DNA of 13,314 nt, taken from positions 1 through 13,314 of the forward strand of contig JAVBUR010000091.1 in assembly GCA_031555145.1 (NCBI GenBank). Reading direction: 5' to 3'. The notes beneath the pieces were generated by a model, which was not told the DNA's origin, searched no databases, and saw nothing but the letters and a program-made list of their open reading frames with translations. Positions 7,036-13,314 of this stretch are shown here, in pieces. A program made the position numbers and the translations under genes. The first letter of the stretch is position 1; each line of letters begins with the position of its first letter. The DNA is from JAJDIA01 sp031555145 (GTDB lineage: Bacteria; Bacteroidota; Bacteroidia; Bacteroidales; Tannerellaceae).

Positions 7036-8643
7036 TTAGTTGAAATCGGGGATTGTTTTGATCACGGACGTCCAGTCGGCTACCTGGTAGCGCAACTCGA
7101 AGTCGGTGGTGACGGAGTTCAGGGTCGTACCCACTGCGTAGCGGTTGCCGTGGATCAGGCCGTCGGTATTACAGCCTGCCATCGACTTGCTGGGGTTGAT
7201 GATTACCGTATAGTTTTTGGGGAGCACTTCGTAGCCAAGGTCTTTGTTGAACACGTCTTTCGGCACGGCATTGGGGTCGATGGCCTGTTCCTGGTCGATC
7301 TTCACCAGGATGAAGCGGGTGATGCCTTTCTTGTCTTCTCCCCATCCGCTGGAGGGTTTTCCCCAATCAGACTTCGCATTGCCGGGCGCATCGGTAAAGA
7401 TCCAGACCCCATGTGCCGCTACGGCAACAAAACGCTCGCGCTTTTCCGTCTTGCCCTTGATCAGTTCGGCGTCGAAGCTGAGGGTGACGGCTTCGTCGAT
7501 ATTCCCGAGACCGTATAAGGGTTTCTCATAGGTATAGAAACGCAGCGTGAAGGTGTTGGTAATGGTGTCTTTCGGAGACGGGAATTCGTAGGAAGCCCGC
7601 GATGATGGGGGGGTGACGGCCTGTGTGTTGGCATAGATCGTCGGGTTGTCCAGCATCAGGTCTGATTTGGTTTCAATATTATTGATAAGGATCTTTTTGA
7701 TGTGGAGTCCCCAGCGGTCGGAGGTGGTGACTTTGTCGAACGGGACATTGGTCGCATGGGCGATCTTTCCGTCTGTGGCGGTTTCTTTCACACCTGCTTT
7801 ATACGGGTTTTCATACTTGGTGCCATTGGGAACGCCAGGGCATGTCTTAATGGAGGAATGGTTATCGGCACAGAAAGTCATAACGGTGCCGTCTTTCAAC
7901 GTACGTGTCACGATTGCACTCTGGATCTGGTCAGTGCCTTTGCCCAATCCGTCGAAGATCGCGTCGATTTCGGACGAATGGTCGATGAAACTGACTGTAT
8001 TCGTAGGCGGCAGTCCCATGGTGATGGTGAAGTCGACACGGGCGGCGAGCTGCGTCATGGGGACGAGGATGGTTTTATTGGTCGTCGTCAGCAAGTCGTC
8101 GAAATAACCTACTTTGACCAATGTCGCAGGGTTGAACGTGGCGGGAAACTCAGTCTCCTCCACCTTCGCTATGAAATCGGCATAGAATTTACACTTGCTG
8201 AAATCGAGTTTCGAGTTGGCGATGACCAGTACGCGCACGTTGCCCGTTTTGGCCGGGATATTGTTGACCTGGTAGGCTTTGACGTCGGATTCGTCGCCGT
8301 TGCCCACTGACGGGTCGATATCTGCCTCATCCAGGGTGATGTCCGTCAGTTCTTCGCCGTAGGTAACAGGCTTGTTGTAGACCAGCTTGCCTGGTTGGCC
8401 GGGAGCGTCCAACTGGAAAATGGCGATTTGAGCCTGGCTAACCTCCAACTCTTCCCTGGTCGCGTGCGTATAGGGATCGTAAGCATCCCCCACAGCCTTG
8501 GTGGTGGGAGCCGTCAGGGTGAAGGCGAGACTGAGCGTCGTACTTCTGCCCGGTGCATCCGGCCCGTTAAACAGGTCTTCGGCAACGCAGGACGATAGCA
8601 GCAGGGCTGCAACCAATGGGGTAAGCAATGAGTTAGATTTCAT
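7036..8643 (-). CDS. Fimbrillin-family lipoprotein (FimA/Mfa1-like pilus subunit), first paralogue
   Basis: A 535-residue surface lipoprotein with signal peptide and lipobox LSSC (Cys19). A short linker ends in PGR just before the first strand STTLSLAFTL. In P. gingivalis FimA a gingipain cuts after such an Arg to expose the assembly groove, so Arg33 is a candidate maturation site here. Core fimbrillin blocks are VRVLVIANS near 145, TLVKVGYF near 180, and VPMTQLAARVDFTIT near 200. A GVWIFTD segment and a SGWGEDKKG loop lie in the C-terminal half, and the last strand is around QVADWTSV. It is a paralogue of the 526-aa protein. A run of seven Cs in the coding strand (7607-7613) lies at about codon 344. 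It is co-transcribed with the 987-aa gene 12 bp downstream. It is the likeliest stalk subunit of that unit. Confidence 0.87.
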   Translation of the reverse strand: MKSNSLLTPLVAALLLSSCVAEDLFNGPDAPGRSTTLSLAFTLTAPTTKAVGDAYDPYTHATREELEVSQAQIAIFQLDAPGQPGKLVYNKPVTYGEELTDITLDEADIDPSVGNGDESDVKAYQVNNIPAKTGNVRVLVIANSKLDFSKCKFYADFIAKVEETEFPATFNPATLVKVGYFDDLLTTTNKTILVPMTQLAARVDFTITMGLPPTNTVSFIDHSSEIDAIFDGLGKGTDQIQSAIVTRTLKDGTVMTFCADNHSSIKTCPGVPNGTKYENPYKAGVKETATDGKIAHATNVPFDKVTTSDRWGLHIKKILINNIETKSDLMLDNPTIYANTQAVTPPSSRASYEFPSPKDTITNTFTLRFYTYEKPLYGLGNIDEAVTLSFDAELIKGKTEKRERFVAVAAHGVWIFTDAPGNAKSDWGKPSSGWGEDKKGITRFILVKIDQEQAIDPNAVPKDVFNKDLGYEVLPKNYTVIINPSKSMAGCNTDGLIHGNRYAVGTTLNSVTTDFELRYQVADWTSVIKTIPDFN

Positions 8644-8737
8644 AAGTGGTCAGTTGAAAATGTGTGAAATACGAGTGTTGAGCGTATTTGTATGTCTAAA
8701 AGGGTTATTGTTTGTTTTTCTATTGATGCCTAAACAA

Positions 8738-8767
8738 ATAGGTCGTGATTTTGTTCAAACAACCTAT
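8738..8767 (-). terminator. Weak inverted repeat between the 146-aa gene and the first fimbrillin
   Basis: ATAGGT at 8738-8743 and ACCTAT at 8762-8767 form a short stem overlapping the stop codon at 8764. On the minus strand it is followed by TTGTTTA. It could be a leaky terminator that separates the small lipoprotein from the fimbrial genes. The remaining spacer down to 8644 shows no clear TAnnTTTG box. This leaves open whether the first fimbrillin is transcribed from its own promoter or by read-through. Confidence 0.3.
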
Positions 8768-9204
8768 CGTTTTTTTAGCAGCCATCCGATGGCGAGGACG
8801 GCGGCGAGGAGGAAGAGCCAACAGCTGGGGAAGCCGGGGCGGATCTCCGTGTGGCTGGCCTGTTGGGAAGCGGCGACGGAAGTTGTCTGCCGGTCAGCCG
8901 TCTGCCGGCGCTCAAGGATGAGGCTATCCTCCAACCGGGTGTGTGTGTCGTCGAGGATCTGTGCCCGGCGGACACGCCGGACGTGTTGCCGCCGGAGGCT
9001 GTCGGGCGGCGAGAAGGTGACCTCTTCCCACACGATATGCCGCCCGGCAGTGTGCTCCAACCGCCTGCCGGCACACAGGCTGTCGATGCGGCTGGTGGAG
9101 AGCGAGTCGGCCACCGCCACAACGGACGCCTGCCTGCCTTCGCGCTTCACCCCGCACGACAGCAACAACAATACAATACAACAAAAACAACAATAGGTAC
9201 GCAT
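8764..9204 (-). CDS. Small lipoprotein with C-terminal membrane helix (unimolecular-spanin-like architecture)
   Basis: A 146-residue protein. The Met at 9204 is chosen because it starts a clean lipoprotein signal with lipobox LLSC (Cys17). The frame is open upstream into repeat copy B, but that extension is repeat sequence. Residues about 30-125 are strongly charged and probably helical, with repeated DSL and DTHTRLEDSL-type segments rich in Arg, Asp and Gln. Residues 128-143 form a hydrophobic helix followed by KKR. An N-terminal lipid anchor with a C-terminal transmembrane helix is the layout of unimolecular spanins (phage T1 gp11). Small SC-R-DS-rich proteins with this layout are common near lysis genes in Bacteroidales prophages. 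No holin or endolysin lies in the window, so a lysis role is unproven. It could instead be an envelope accessory protein of the fimbrial locus. Confidence 0.7.
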   Translation of the reverse strand: MRTYCCFCCIVLLLLSCGVKREGRQASVVAVADSLSTSRIDSLCAGRRLEHTAGRHIVWEEVTFSPPDSLRRQHVRRVRRAQILDDTHTRLEDSLILERRQTADRQTTSVAASQQASHTEIRPGFPSCWLFLLAAVLAIGWLLKKR

Positions 9205-9252
9205 ATAATATAGGTATTTATATGTAACAGGATAATAGGTTTGCCTCTTCAA

Positions 9253-9521
9253 ATGCCCCGTCAGGGGTATCGTGTTCGTAGCCAGGGGTGTAAGCCCCTG
9301 GAATAGTGCGAATATCATATATATAAACCGCGCCACGTCAGTGGTGCCGTATATAATAGACCGGTACCGCTGACGCGGCACAAGAACACCAACTAATCGA
9401 CTGTCCAGGGGCTTACACCCCTGGCTACGAACACGATACCCCTGACGGGGCATTTTCACTGTCACGACCTCAAGTTATCCCCATACCCGCCTCAAAAGAT
9501 GTGTATAACGAGTAGTTTATG
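9253..9521 (+). repeat. Structured palindromic repeat, copy B
   Basis: The 201-bp core (9253-9453) is an imperfect palindrome of six hairpins. They lie at 9253-9270 (loop GTCA), 9282-9301, 9330-9347 (loop GTCA), 9364-9381 (loop TGAC), 9405-9424 and 9436-9453 (loop TGAC). Hairpins 1 and 6, and 2 and 5, are mutual inverted copies separated by CGTGTTCGTAG and its complement. A 3' flank with CAAAAGATGTGTATA and AGTAGTTTATG (up to 9521) is shared with copy A. The left outer flank is absent. It lies between divergently transcribed genes and fills most of an otherwise gene-free 464-bp gap (9205-9668). The rest of that gap holds the glycosidase promoter and shows no gene. Confidence 0.88.
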
Positions 9522-9596
9522 ATAGGAGAAGTTAAGAAAAGGGTGTAAAAATTAGTCATTGGTTGTGAAAAACAGTCAATATGACTTTTCAGGCTG

Positions 9597-9624
9597 TTTG
9601 TTTGCATTTTTTGTTCTACATTTG
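9597..9624 (+). promoter_or_regulatory. Bacteroidales-type promoter of the GH2 glycosidase
   Basis: TACATTTG at 9617-9624 matches the -7 consensus TAnnTTTG exactly, and TTTG occurs at 9597-9600 (and again at 9601-9604), 16 bp upstream, as the -33 element. The predicted transcript starts near 9631, giving a leader of about 38 nt. Confidence 0.72.
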
Positions 9625-9668
9625 ACCGTACAGAACAACTGAGTTTTACCTTTTAAAAATGTGAGTGT

Positions 9669-11483
9669 ATGAGAAAAGACATTATTGTGTGCGGATTGTT
9701 AGCCTGCGCGTTAAGCGTATCTGCACAATGGAAGCCTGTGGGAGAGAAGATTAAGACCCAATGGGCTGAACAGATTAACCCTAAAAATGTATTGCCCGAG
9801 TATCCGCGTCCGTTGATGGAACGTGCGGATTGGCTGAATCTGAACGGCGAGTGGGAGTATGCCATCAAAACCAAAGGTGGTGTAGAACCGACCACTTTCG
9901 ACGGCAAGATTCTTGTTCCCTTTGCGGTTGAATCCTCTTTGTCGGGCGTACAAAAGATTGTAGGCCCGGAAAACGAGTTGTGGTATAAATCTACCTTCTC
10001 TGTCCCGGCTGCCTGGAAAGACAAGGATGTGGTATTGAACTTCGGTGCTGTGGACTGGTTGGCTGATGTGTTTGTGAATGACGTCCTGATCGGTTCGCAC
10101 AAGGGCGGCTTCACACCGTTTGCGTTCAACATCACGCCGTACCTGAAAGGTAAGACCAACCAGAAACTGGTGGTGCGTGTATGGGACCCGAGCGAAAAAG
10201 GCTATCAGCCAAGAGGTAAACAGACCTCCAAACCGGAAGGCATCTGGTATACACCGGTGACCGGTATCTGGCAGACCGTATGGTTGGAACCGGTAGCTCC
10301 GATGCATGTAACATCTATCAAATCGATTCCTGACATCGACAATGGTACTCTGTCAGTAACCGTTGGTACATCTGCCTGCTGCAAGAGCGGCAGTGGCATT
10401 GTAGAAGTACAATTGTTGGATAAAGGCAAAGTACTGGCAACCGCTAAAGGTGTTCAGGGCAAAGAACTGCGTCTGGGCATCCAGAACCCGACATTGTGGG
10501 ATACATCCAATCCGTATCTGTACGACGTGAAAGTATCGTTGATCCAGGATGGGAAGAAGGTAGACGAAGTAAAATCATACACCGCTTTCCGTAAGATATC
10601 TGCAAAGAAAGATGCCAACGGTATCATGCGTATGCAGTTGAACAACAAGAACCTCTTCCACTATGGCCCGCTGGATCAAGGATGGTGGCCTGATGGCTTA
10701 TACACTGCTCCGACCGACGAAGCCTTGCTGTATGATATCGTAAAGACAAAAGCATGGGGATTCAATATGATCCGCAAGCATGTGAAGGTTGAGCCGGCTC
10801 GCTGGTATTATCATTGCGACAAAGAAGGTATCCTTGTTTGGCAGGATATGCCGAGTGGCGATATGGGTAACCAATGGGCTCCGCATACCTACAATGGCGG
10901 GACAGATAAAAAACGTACAGCCGAGTCTGTGGCCAACTACTACCAGGAATGGAAAGAGATCATGGATTTCTGTGTGTCCAACCCTTCTGTTGTTGTATGG
11001 GTACCGTTCAATGAAGCCTGGGGACAGTTTGACACCGAAAAGGTAACTGAGTGGACTGCAGCCTACGATCCTTCCCGCCTGGTGAACCCCGCCAGCGGAG
11101 GGAACCACCGTCCGACCGGTGATATCCTTGACTTGCATAACTATCCGGGTCCCAATATGTTCCTCTTTGACGCCTTGCGTGTGAATGTATTAGGCGAATA
11201 TGGTGGTATCGGCCTTCCGTTGCAGGGACACCTGTGGCAGACCGACCGTAACTGGGGTTATATCCAGTTTAAGAACAGCGACGAAGTAACCGCCGAATAC
11301 GTTAAATACGCCAACGAACTGAAAGGTATGGTCGACCGTGGTTTCTCTGCTGCTGTCTATACGCAGACCACAGACGTGGAAGGTGAAGTAAACGGCCTGA
11401 TGACCTACGATCGTAAAGAGATCAAAATCAACGAAGCCGCTGTCCGCAAAGTCAACCAGGACGTTATTAATCAACTTAAGTAA
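9669..11483 (+). CDS. Secreted glycoside hydrolase family 2 enzyme (beta-galactosidase/beta-glucuronidase-like)
   Basis: A 604-residue exported enzyme with a signal peptide ending near SVSA-Q (about residue 20). The N-terminal GH2 sugar-binding fold starts at RPLMERADWLNLNGEWEYA and includes PFAVESSLSG. The immunoglobulin-like domain lies at roughly 200-310 and the TIM barrel from about 320. The acid/base is Glu449 in VPFNEAWG and the nucleophile is Glu510 in VLGEYGGIG, both in the expected GH2 positions, so the enzyme should be a retaining exo-beta-glycosidase. At 604 residues it lacks the C-terminal domains of long GH2 enzymes such as LacZ. The sugar specificity cannot be read from sequence. 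No SusC/SusD pair lies nearby, so it is not part of a visible polysaccharide-utilisation locus. An upstream ATG at 9660 runs straight into a stop. Confidence 0.92.
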   Translation: MRKDIIVCGLLACALSVSAQWKPVGEKIKTQWAEQINPKNVLPEYPRPLMERADWLNLNGEWEYAIKTKGGVEPTTFDGKILVPFAVESSLSGVQKIVGPENELWYKSTFSVPAAWKDKDVVLNFGAVDWLADVFVNDVLIGSHKGGFTPFAFNITPYLKGKTNQKLVVRVWDPSEKGYQPRGKQTSKPEGIWYTPVTGIWQTVWLEPVAPMHVTSIKSIPDIDNGTLSVTVGTSACCKSGSGIVEVQLLDKGKVLATAKGVQGKELRLGIQNPTLWDTSNPYLYDVKVSLIQDGKKVDEVKSYTAFRKISAKKDANGIMRMQLNNKNLFHYGPLDQGWWPDGLYTAPTDEALLYDIVKTKAWGFNMIRKHVKVEPARWYYHCDKEGILVWQDMPSGDMGNQWAPHTYNGGTDKKRTAESVANYYQEWKEIMDFCVSNPSVVVWVPFNEAWGQFDTEKVTEWTAAYDPSRLVNPASGGNHRPTGDILDLHNYPGPNMFLFDALRVNVLGEYGGIGLPLQGHLWQTDRNWGYIQFKNSDEVTAEYVKYANELKGMVDRGFSAAVYTQTTDVEGEVNGLMTYDRKEIKINEAAVRKVNQDVINQLK

Positions 11484-11496
11484 TCGTTCTTGGTGG

Positions 11497-11523
11497 TTGG
11501 TTAACGATTAATCTATATTTTTG
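11497..11523 (+). promoter_or_regulatory. Candidate promoter of the purine permease
   Basis: TATTTTTG at 11516-11523 fits TAnnTTTG exactly. TTGG at 11497-11500, 15 bp upstream, is a weak -33 element. The predicted start near 11530 falls at the foot of the terminator hairpin described next, which is unusual. Confidence 0.5.
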
Positions 11524-11531
11524 CACAATCA

Positions 11532-11564
11532 AGCCGGGTACTGCTTTAGTATCCGGCTTTTTTT
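11532..11564 (+). terminator. Intrinsic terminator between glycosidase and permease
   Basis: AGCCGGGTACT and AGTATCCGGCT pair over 11 bp with one G-U wobble around the loop GCTTT, followed by a run of Ts up to 11564. It lies 49 bp after the glycosidase stop and 21 bp before the permease start. It surely can end the glycosidase transcript. There is no room for a separate promoter between it and the permease, so permease mRNA must pass through it. Confidence 0.88.
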
Positions 11565-11585
11565 CACAAACACATGTAATATACT

Positions 11586-12884
11586 ATGTTGGAAAAATTG
11601 TTCAAACTGCAAGCACATCAGACCACGGTTCGGAAAGAGTTGATAGCCGGGTTGATCACATTCCTAACTATGTCTTACGTTCTGGTCGTTATTCCCAATA
11701 TGATGGGGGAGACCGGTATGGACAAAGCCGCCCTGTTTACAGCTACGGCGCTGGCTTGTATTGTCGGTACCTTATTGTTGGCCTTCCTGGCTAATATTCC
11801 CGTTGCACAGGCACCCGGGTTGGGGTTGAATAGTTTTTTCGTTGTGACCATTGTGCAGACAATGGGCTATTCCTGGCAGTTTGCGTTGACAGCGGTCTTT
11901 TTGGGAGGTCTGATATTTATCCTGCTGACACTGTTTAATGTCCGGGAAATCATAGTGGACAGTATCCCTCCTGTGCTGAAAAATGCAATCCCTGTTGGTA
12001 TTGGTTTATACATTACATTTATCGGATTGCAACTGTCCGGGATTATTACGACCAATGCTTATACCATGATCGGCTTGGGCGACCTGGGCAGCAAGGGCGT
12101 ATGGGTGGCATTGTTGGGCTTGTTTCTTATCTGTGCATTGATGGCCAAGAAAGTACCTGGTGCGATGTTGATTGGTATGCTCGTTGCGACTGGTGCGGCG
12201 GTACTCCTGGGTGTTACATCGTTGCCCCAAGGTGACGTAATCGCGATTCCACCGAGCATAGCTCCTGTCTTTGCCCAATTTGAGTGGGATCATATACTGA
12301 GTATGGATATGTTTATTGTTGTCTTTACGTTGGTGATGGTCAACCTGTTCGACTCGTTGGGTACGTTGATTGGCGTGGCAATGAAAGCCGGGTTGATGGA
12401 TAAGGACGGCAACTTTCCTCAAATCCGCAAGGCATTGTTGTCGGATGCCATTGGAGCGACTATCGGTTCTGTGCTGGGAGTCAGTACCATGACGGTATAT
12501 GTGGAAAGTACTTCGGGTGTCGCTGCCGGTGGACGAACCGGATTAACCTCGGTGGGTACGGCCATTTTATTCTTTATCGCCCTGTTCTTTTCTCCTTTAT
12601 TCCTTATTGTCCCGGCCCAGGCTACAGCGCCGGCCTTGATTATTGTAGGACTGCTGATGCTTACCTCCATCGTGAATATCAACTTCGACGATTGGACGGA
12701 ATCCTTGCCTGCCTATCTCACCATCATCATGATGCCCTTTGCCTTTAGCATCTCCCAGGGAATCGTATTCGGTATCCTTGGTTACATCCTGATGAAACTG
12801 TTAACCGGAAGAGTCAAGGATGTCTCCCTTCCTCTCTACATCATCGGCGCCCTCTTCCTCTTCAAGATGATCCTCGAAGTGTAA
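11586..12884 (+). CDS. NCS2-family purine permease (AzgA/PbuG-like)
   Basis: A 432-residue inner-membrane transporter with about 12-14 hydrophobic segments, probably a proton symporter for adenine, guanine or hypoxanthine. Family marks of the AzgA branch are VRKELIAGLITFLTMSYVL at the N-terminus, the substrate-site motif QAPGLGLNSFF (residues about 76-86), NLFDSLGTLIGVAMKAGL near residues 255-272, and VYVESTSGVAAGGRTGLTS near 305-325. The length matches the family. It begins 21 bp after a strong terminator and has a promoter-like box just before that hairpin. No purine-salvage gene neighbours it in the window, and no clear terminator follows its stop before repeat copy C. The exact base transported cannot be settled from sequence. 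Confidence 0.92.
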   Translation: MLEKLFKLQAHQTTVRKELIAGLITFLTMSYVLVVIPNMMGETGMDKAALFTATALACIVGTLLLAFLANIPVAQAPGLGLNSFFVVTIVQTMGYSWQFALTAVFLGGLIFILLTLFNVREIIVDSIPPVLKNAIPVGIGLYITFIGLQLSGIITTNAYTMIGLGDLGSKGVWVALLGLFLICALMAKKVPGAMLIGMLVATGAAVLLGVTSLPQGDVIAIPPSIAPVFAQFEWDHILSMDMFIVVFTLVMVNLFDSLGTLIGVAMKAGLMDKDGNFPQIRKALLSDAIGATIGSVLGVSTMTVYVESTSGVAAGGRTGLTSVGTAILFFIALFFSPLFLIVPAQATAPALIIVGLLMLTSIVNINFDDWTESLPAYLTIIMMPFAFSISQGIVFGILGYILMKLLTGRVKDVSLPLYIIGALFLFKMILEV

Positions 12885-12953
12885 GATATCCACAGCTTCT
12901 TCTTCAGATCCAACCATATTTGAATATTTTTCTGAGGTATCAGAAGGTATCTC

Positions 12954-13271
12954 GGCTCCCCGCCTTCAAAGCTACTCTCTATACACATCTTTTGACTAGC
13001 TTTAGAGTGCATGCCCCGTCAGGGGTATCGTGTTCGTAGCCAGGGGTGTAAGCCCCTGGAAAAATGTGAATATCATATAAACAGCGCCACGTCAGTGGTG
13101 CCGTATGCAACAGATCGGTACCGCTGACGCGGCACAAAAACACCAACCAATCGCCTGTCCAGGGGCTTGGCTTCGCCTGCACCCCTGGCTACGAACACGA
13201 TACCCCTGATGGGGCATTCGCATGCGGCACCAAAAGATGTGTATAAAGAGTAGCTTCAAAGGCGGGGAGCC
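12954..13271 (+). repeat. Structured palindromic repeat, copy C (most complete, with terminal inverted repeats)
   Basis: The terminal inverted repeats at 12954-12994 and 13231-13271 match over 38 of 41 bp and begin with GGCTCCCCGCC. The core (13011-13217) has six hairpins: 13011-13028 (loop GTCA), 13040-13059, 13084-13101 (loop GTCA), 13118-13135 (loop TGAC), 13159-13188, and 13200-13217 (loop TGAT). The fifth hairpin has ten extra bases, including GGCTTCGCC, in its loop compared with copies A and B. The outer 18 bp of each terminal repeat is not shared with A or B. It could be a former terminator hairpin of the permease that was split by the element, or an end lost from the other copies. No coding gene is present from 12885 to the window end. 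The last 43 bp show nothing recognisable. Confidence 0.88.
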
Positions 13272-13314
13272 ATATTACTCTTTGTTATACCATACTAAAT
13301 ACCATTGACACACG

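Noticed and set aside
6583..7518. 311-aa plus-strand open frame
   Set aside because: It spans the junction of two well-supported minus-strand genes, so it is a shadow frame.
8764..9465. 233-aa version of the small lipoprotein
   Set aside because: The extra 87 residues come from repeat copy B. The internal Met at 9204 gives a proper lipoprotein signal.
9205..9668. tRNA or known non-coding RNA gene in the divergent gap
   Set aside because: No cloverleaf or recognised family. The structure is the shared palindromic repeat.
11524..11585. Purine or preQ1 riboswitch ahead of the permease
   Set aside because: Only a terminator hairpin is visible. There is no aptamer-sized sequence between the candidate start site and the hairpin.
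12979..13182. 67-aa minus-strand open frame inside repeat copy C
   Set aside because: It translates the palindromic repeat (GYEHDTPDG...), and its frame is not preserved in copies A or B.

Overview
The window looks like chromosomal DNA of a gut-type Bacteroidales, most plausibly Parabacteroides or a close relative. The evidence is a set of SPII lipoproteins with fimbrillin (type V pilus) architecture, sigma-type -7 boxes of the TAnnTTTG form, no Shine-Dalgarno sequences ahead of most starts, and a secreted GH2 glycosidase of a type common in this order. The genus is an inference.

Layout. (1) 1-194: a truncated copy (A) of a structured palindromic repeat. (2) 416-868: a small gene of a type seen on Bacteroidales phages and mobile islands, closed by a strong terminator. 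(3) 977-9204, all on the minus strand: a surface-fimbria region. In transcription order it holds a 146-aa lipoprotein with a C-terminal membrane helix, a 535-aa fimbrillin and a 987-aa tip/adhesin-like lipoprotein closed by an intrinsic terminator. A second unit with its own candidate promoter and hairpin-rich leader follows, holding a 378-aa fimbrillin and a 526-aa paralogue of the first fimbrillin. (4) 9253-9521: repeat copy B, in the divergent gap. (5) Plus strand: a secreted GH2 glycosidase (9669-11483) and an NCS2/AzgA-type purine permease (11586-12884), with a promoter-like box directly ahead of a terminator hairpin between them. (6) 12954-13271: repeat copy C, the most complete copy, with 41-bp terminal inverted repeats.

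Function. The four large minus-strand lipoproteins probably supply subunits of one cell-surface pilus of the FimA/Mfa1 class: stalk-like fimbrillins plus a large calcium-loop-bearing tip or adhesin. No FimB/Mfa2-like anchor is recognisable in the window. The GH2 enzyme and the permease look like ordinary scavenging functions and are not obviously linked to the pilus.

The least explained structure is the repeat. It is present three times, is about 200-320 bp long, and each full copy is an imperfect palindrome built from six small hairpins. Four of these have different stems around the same GTCA/TGAC loop. No protein-coding explanation fits it.
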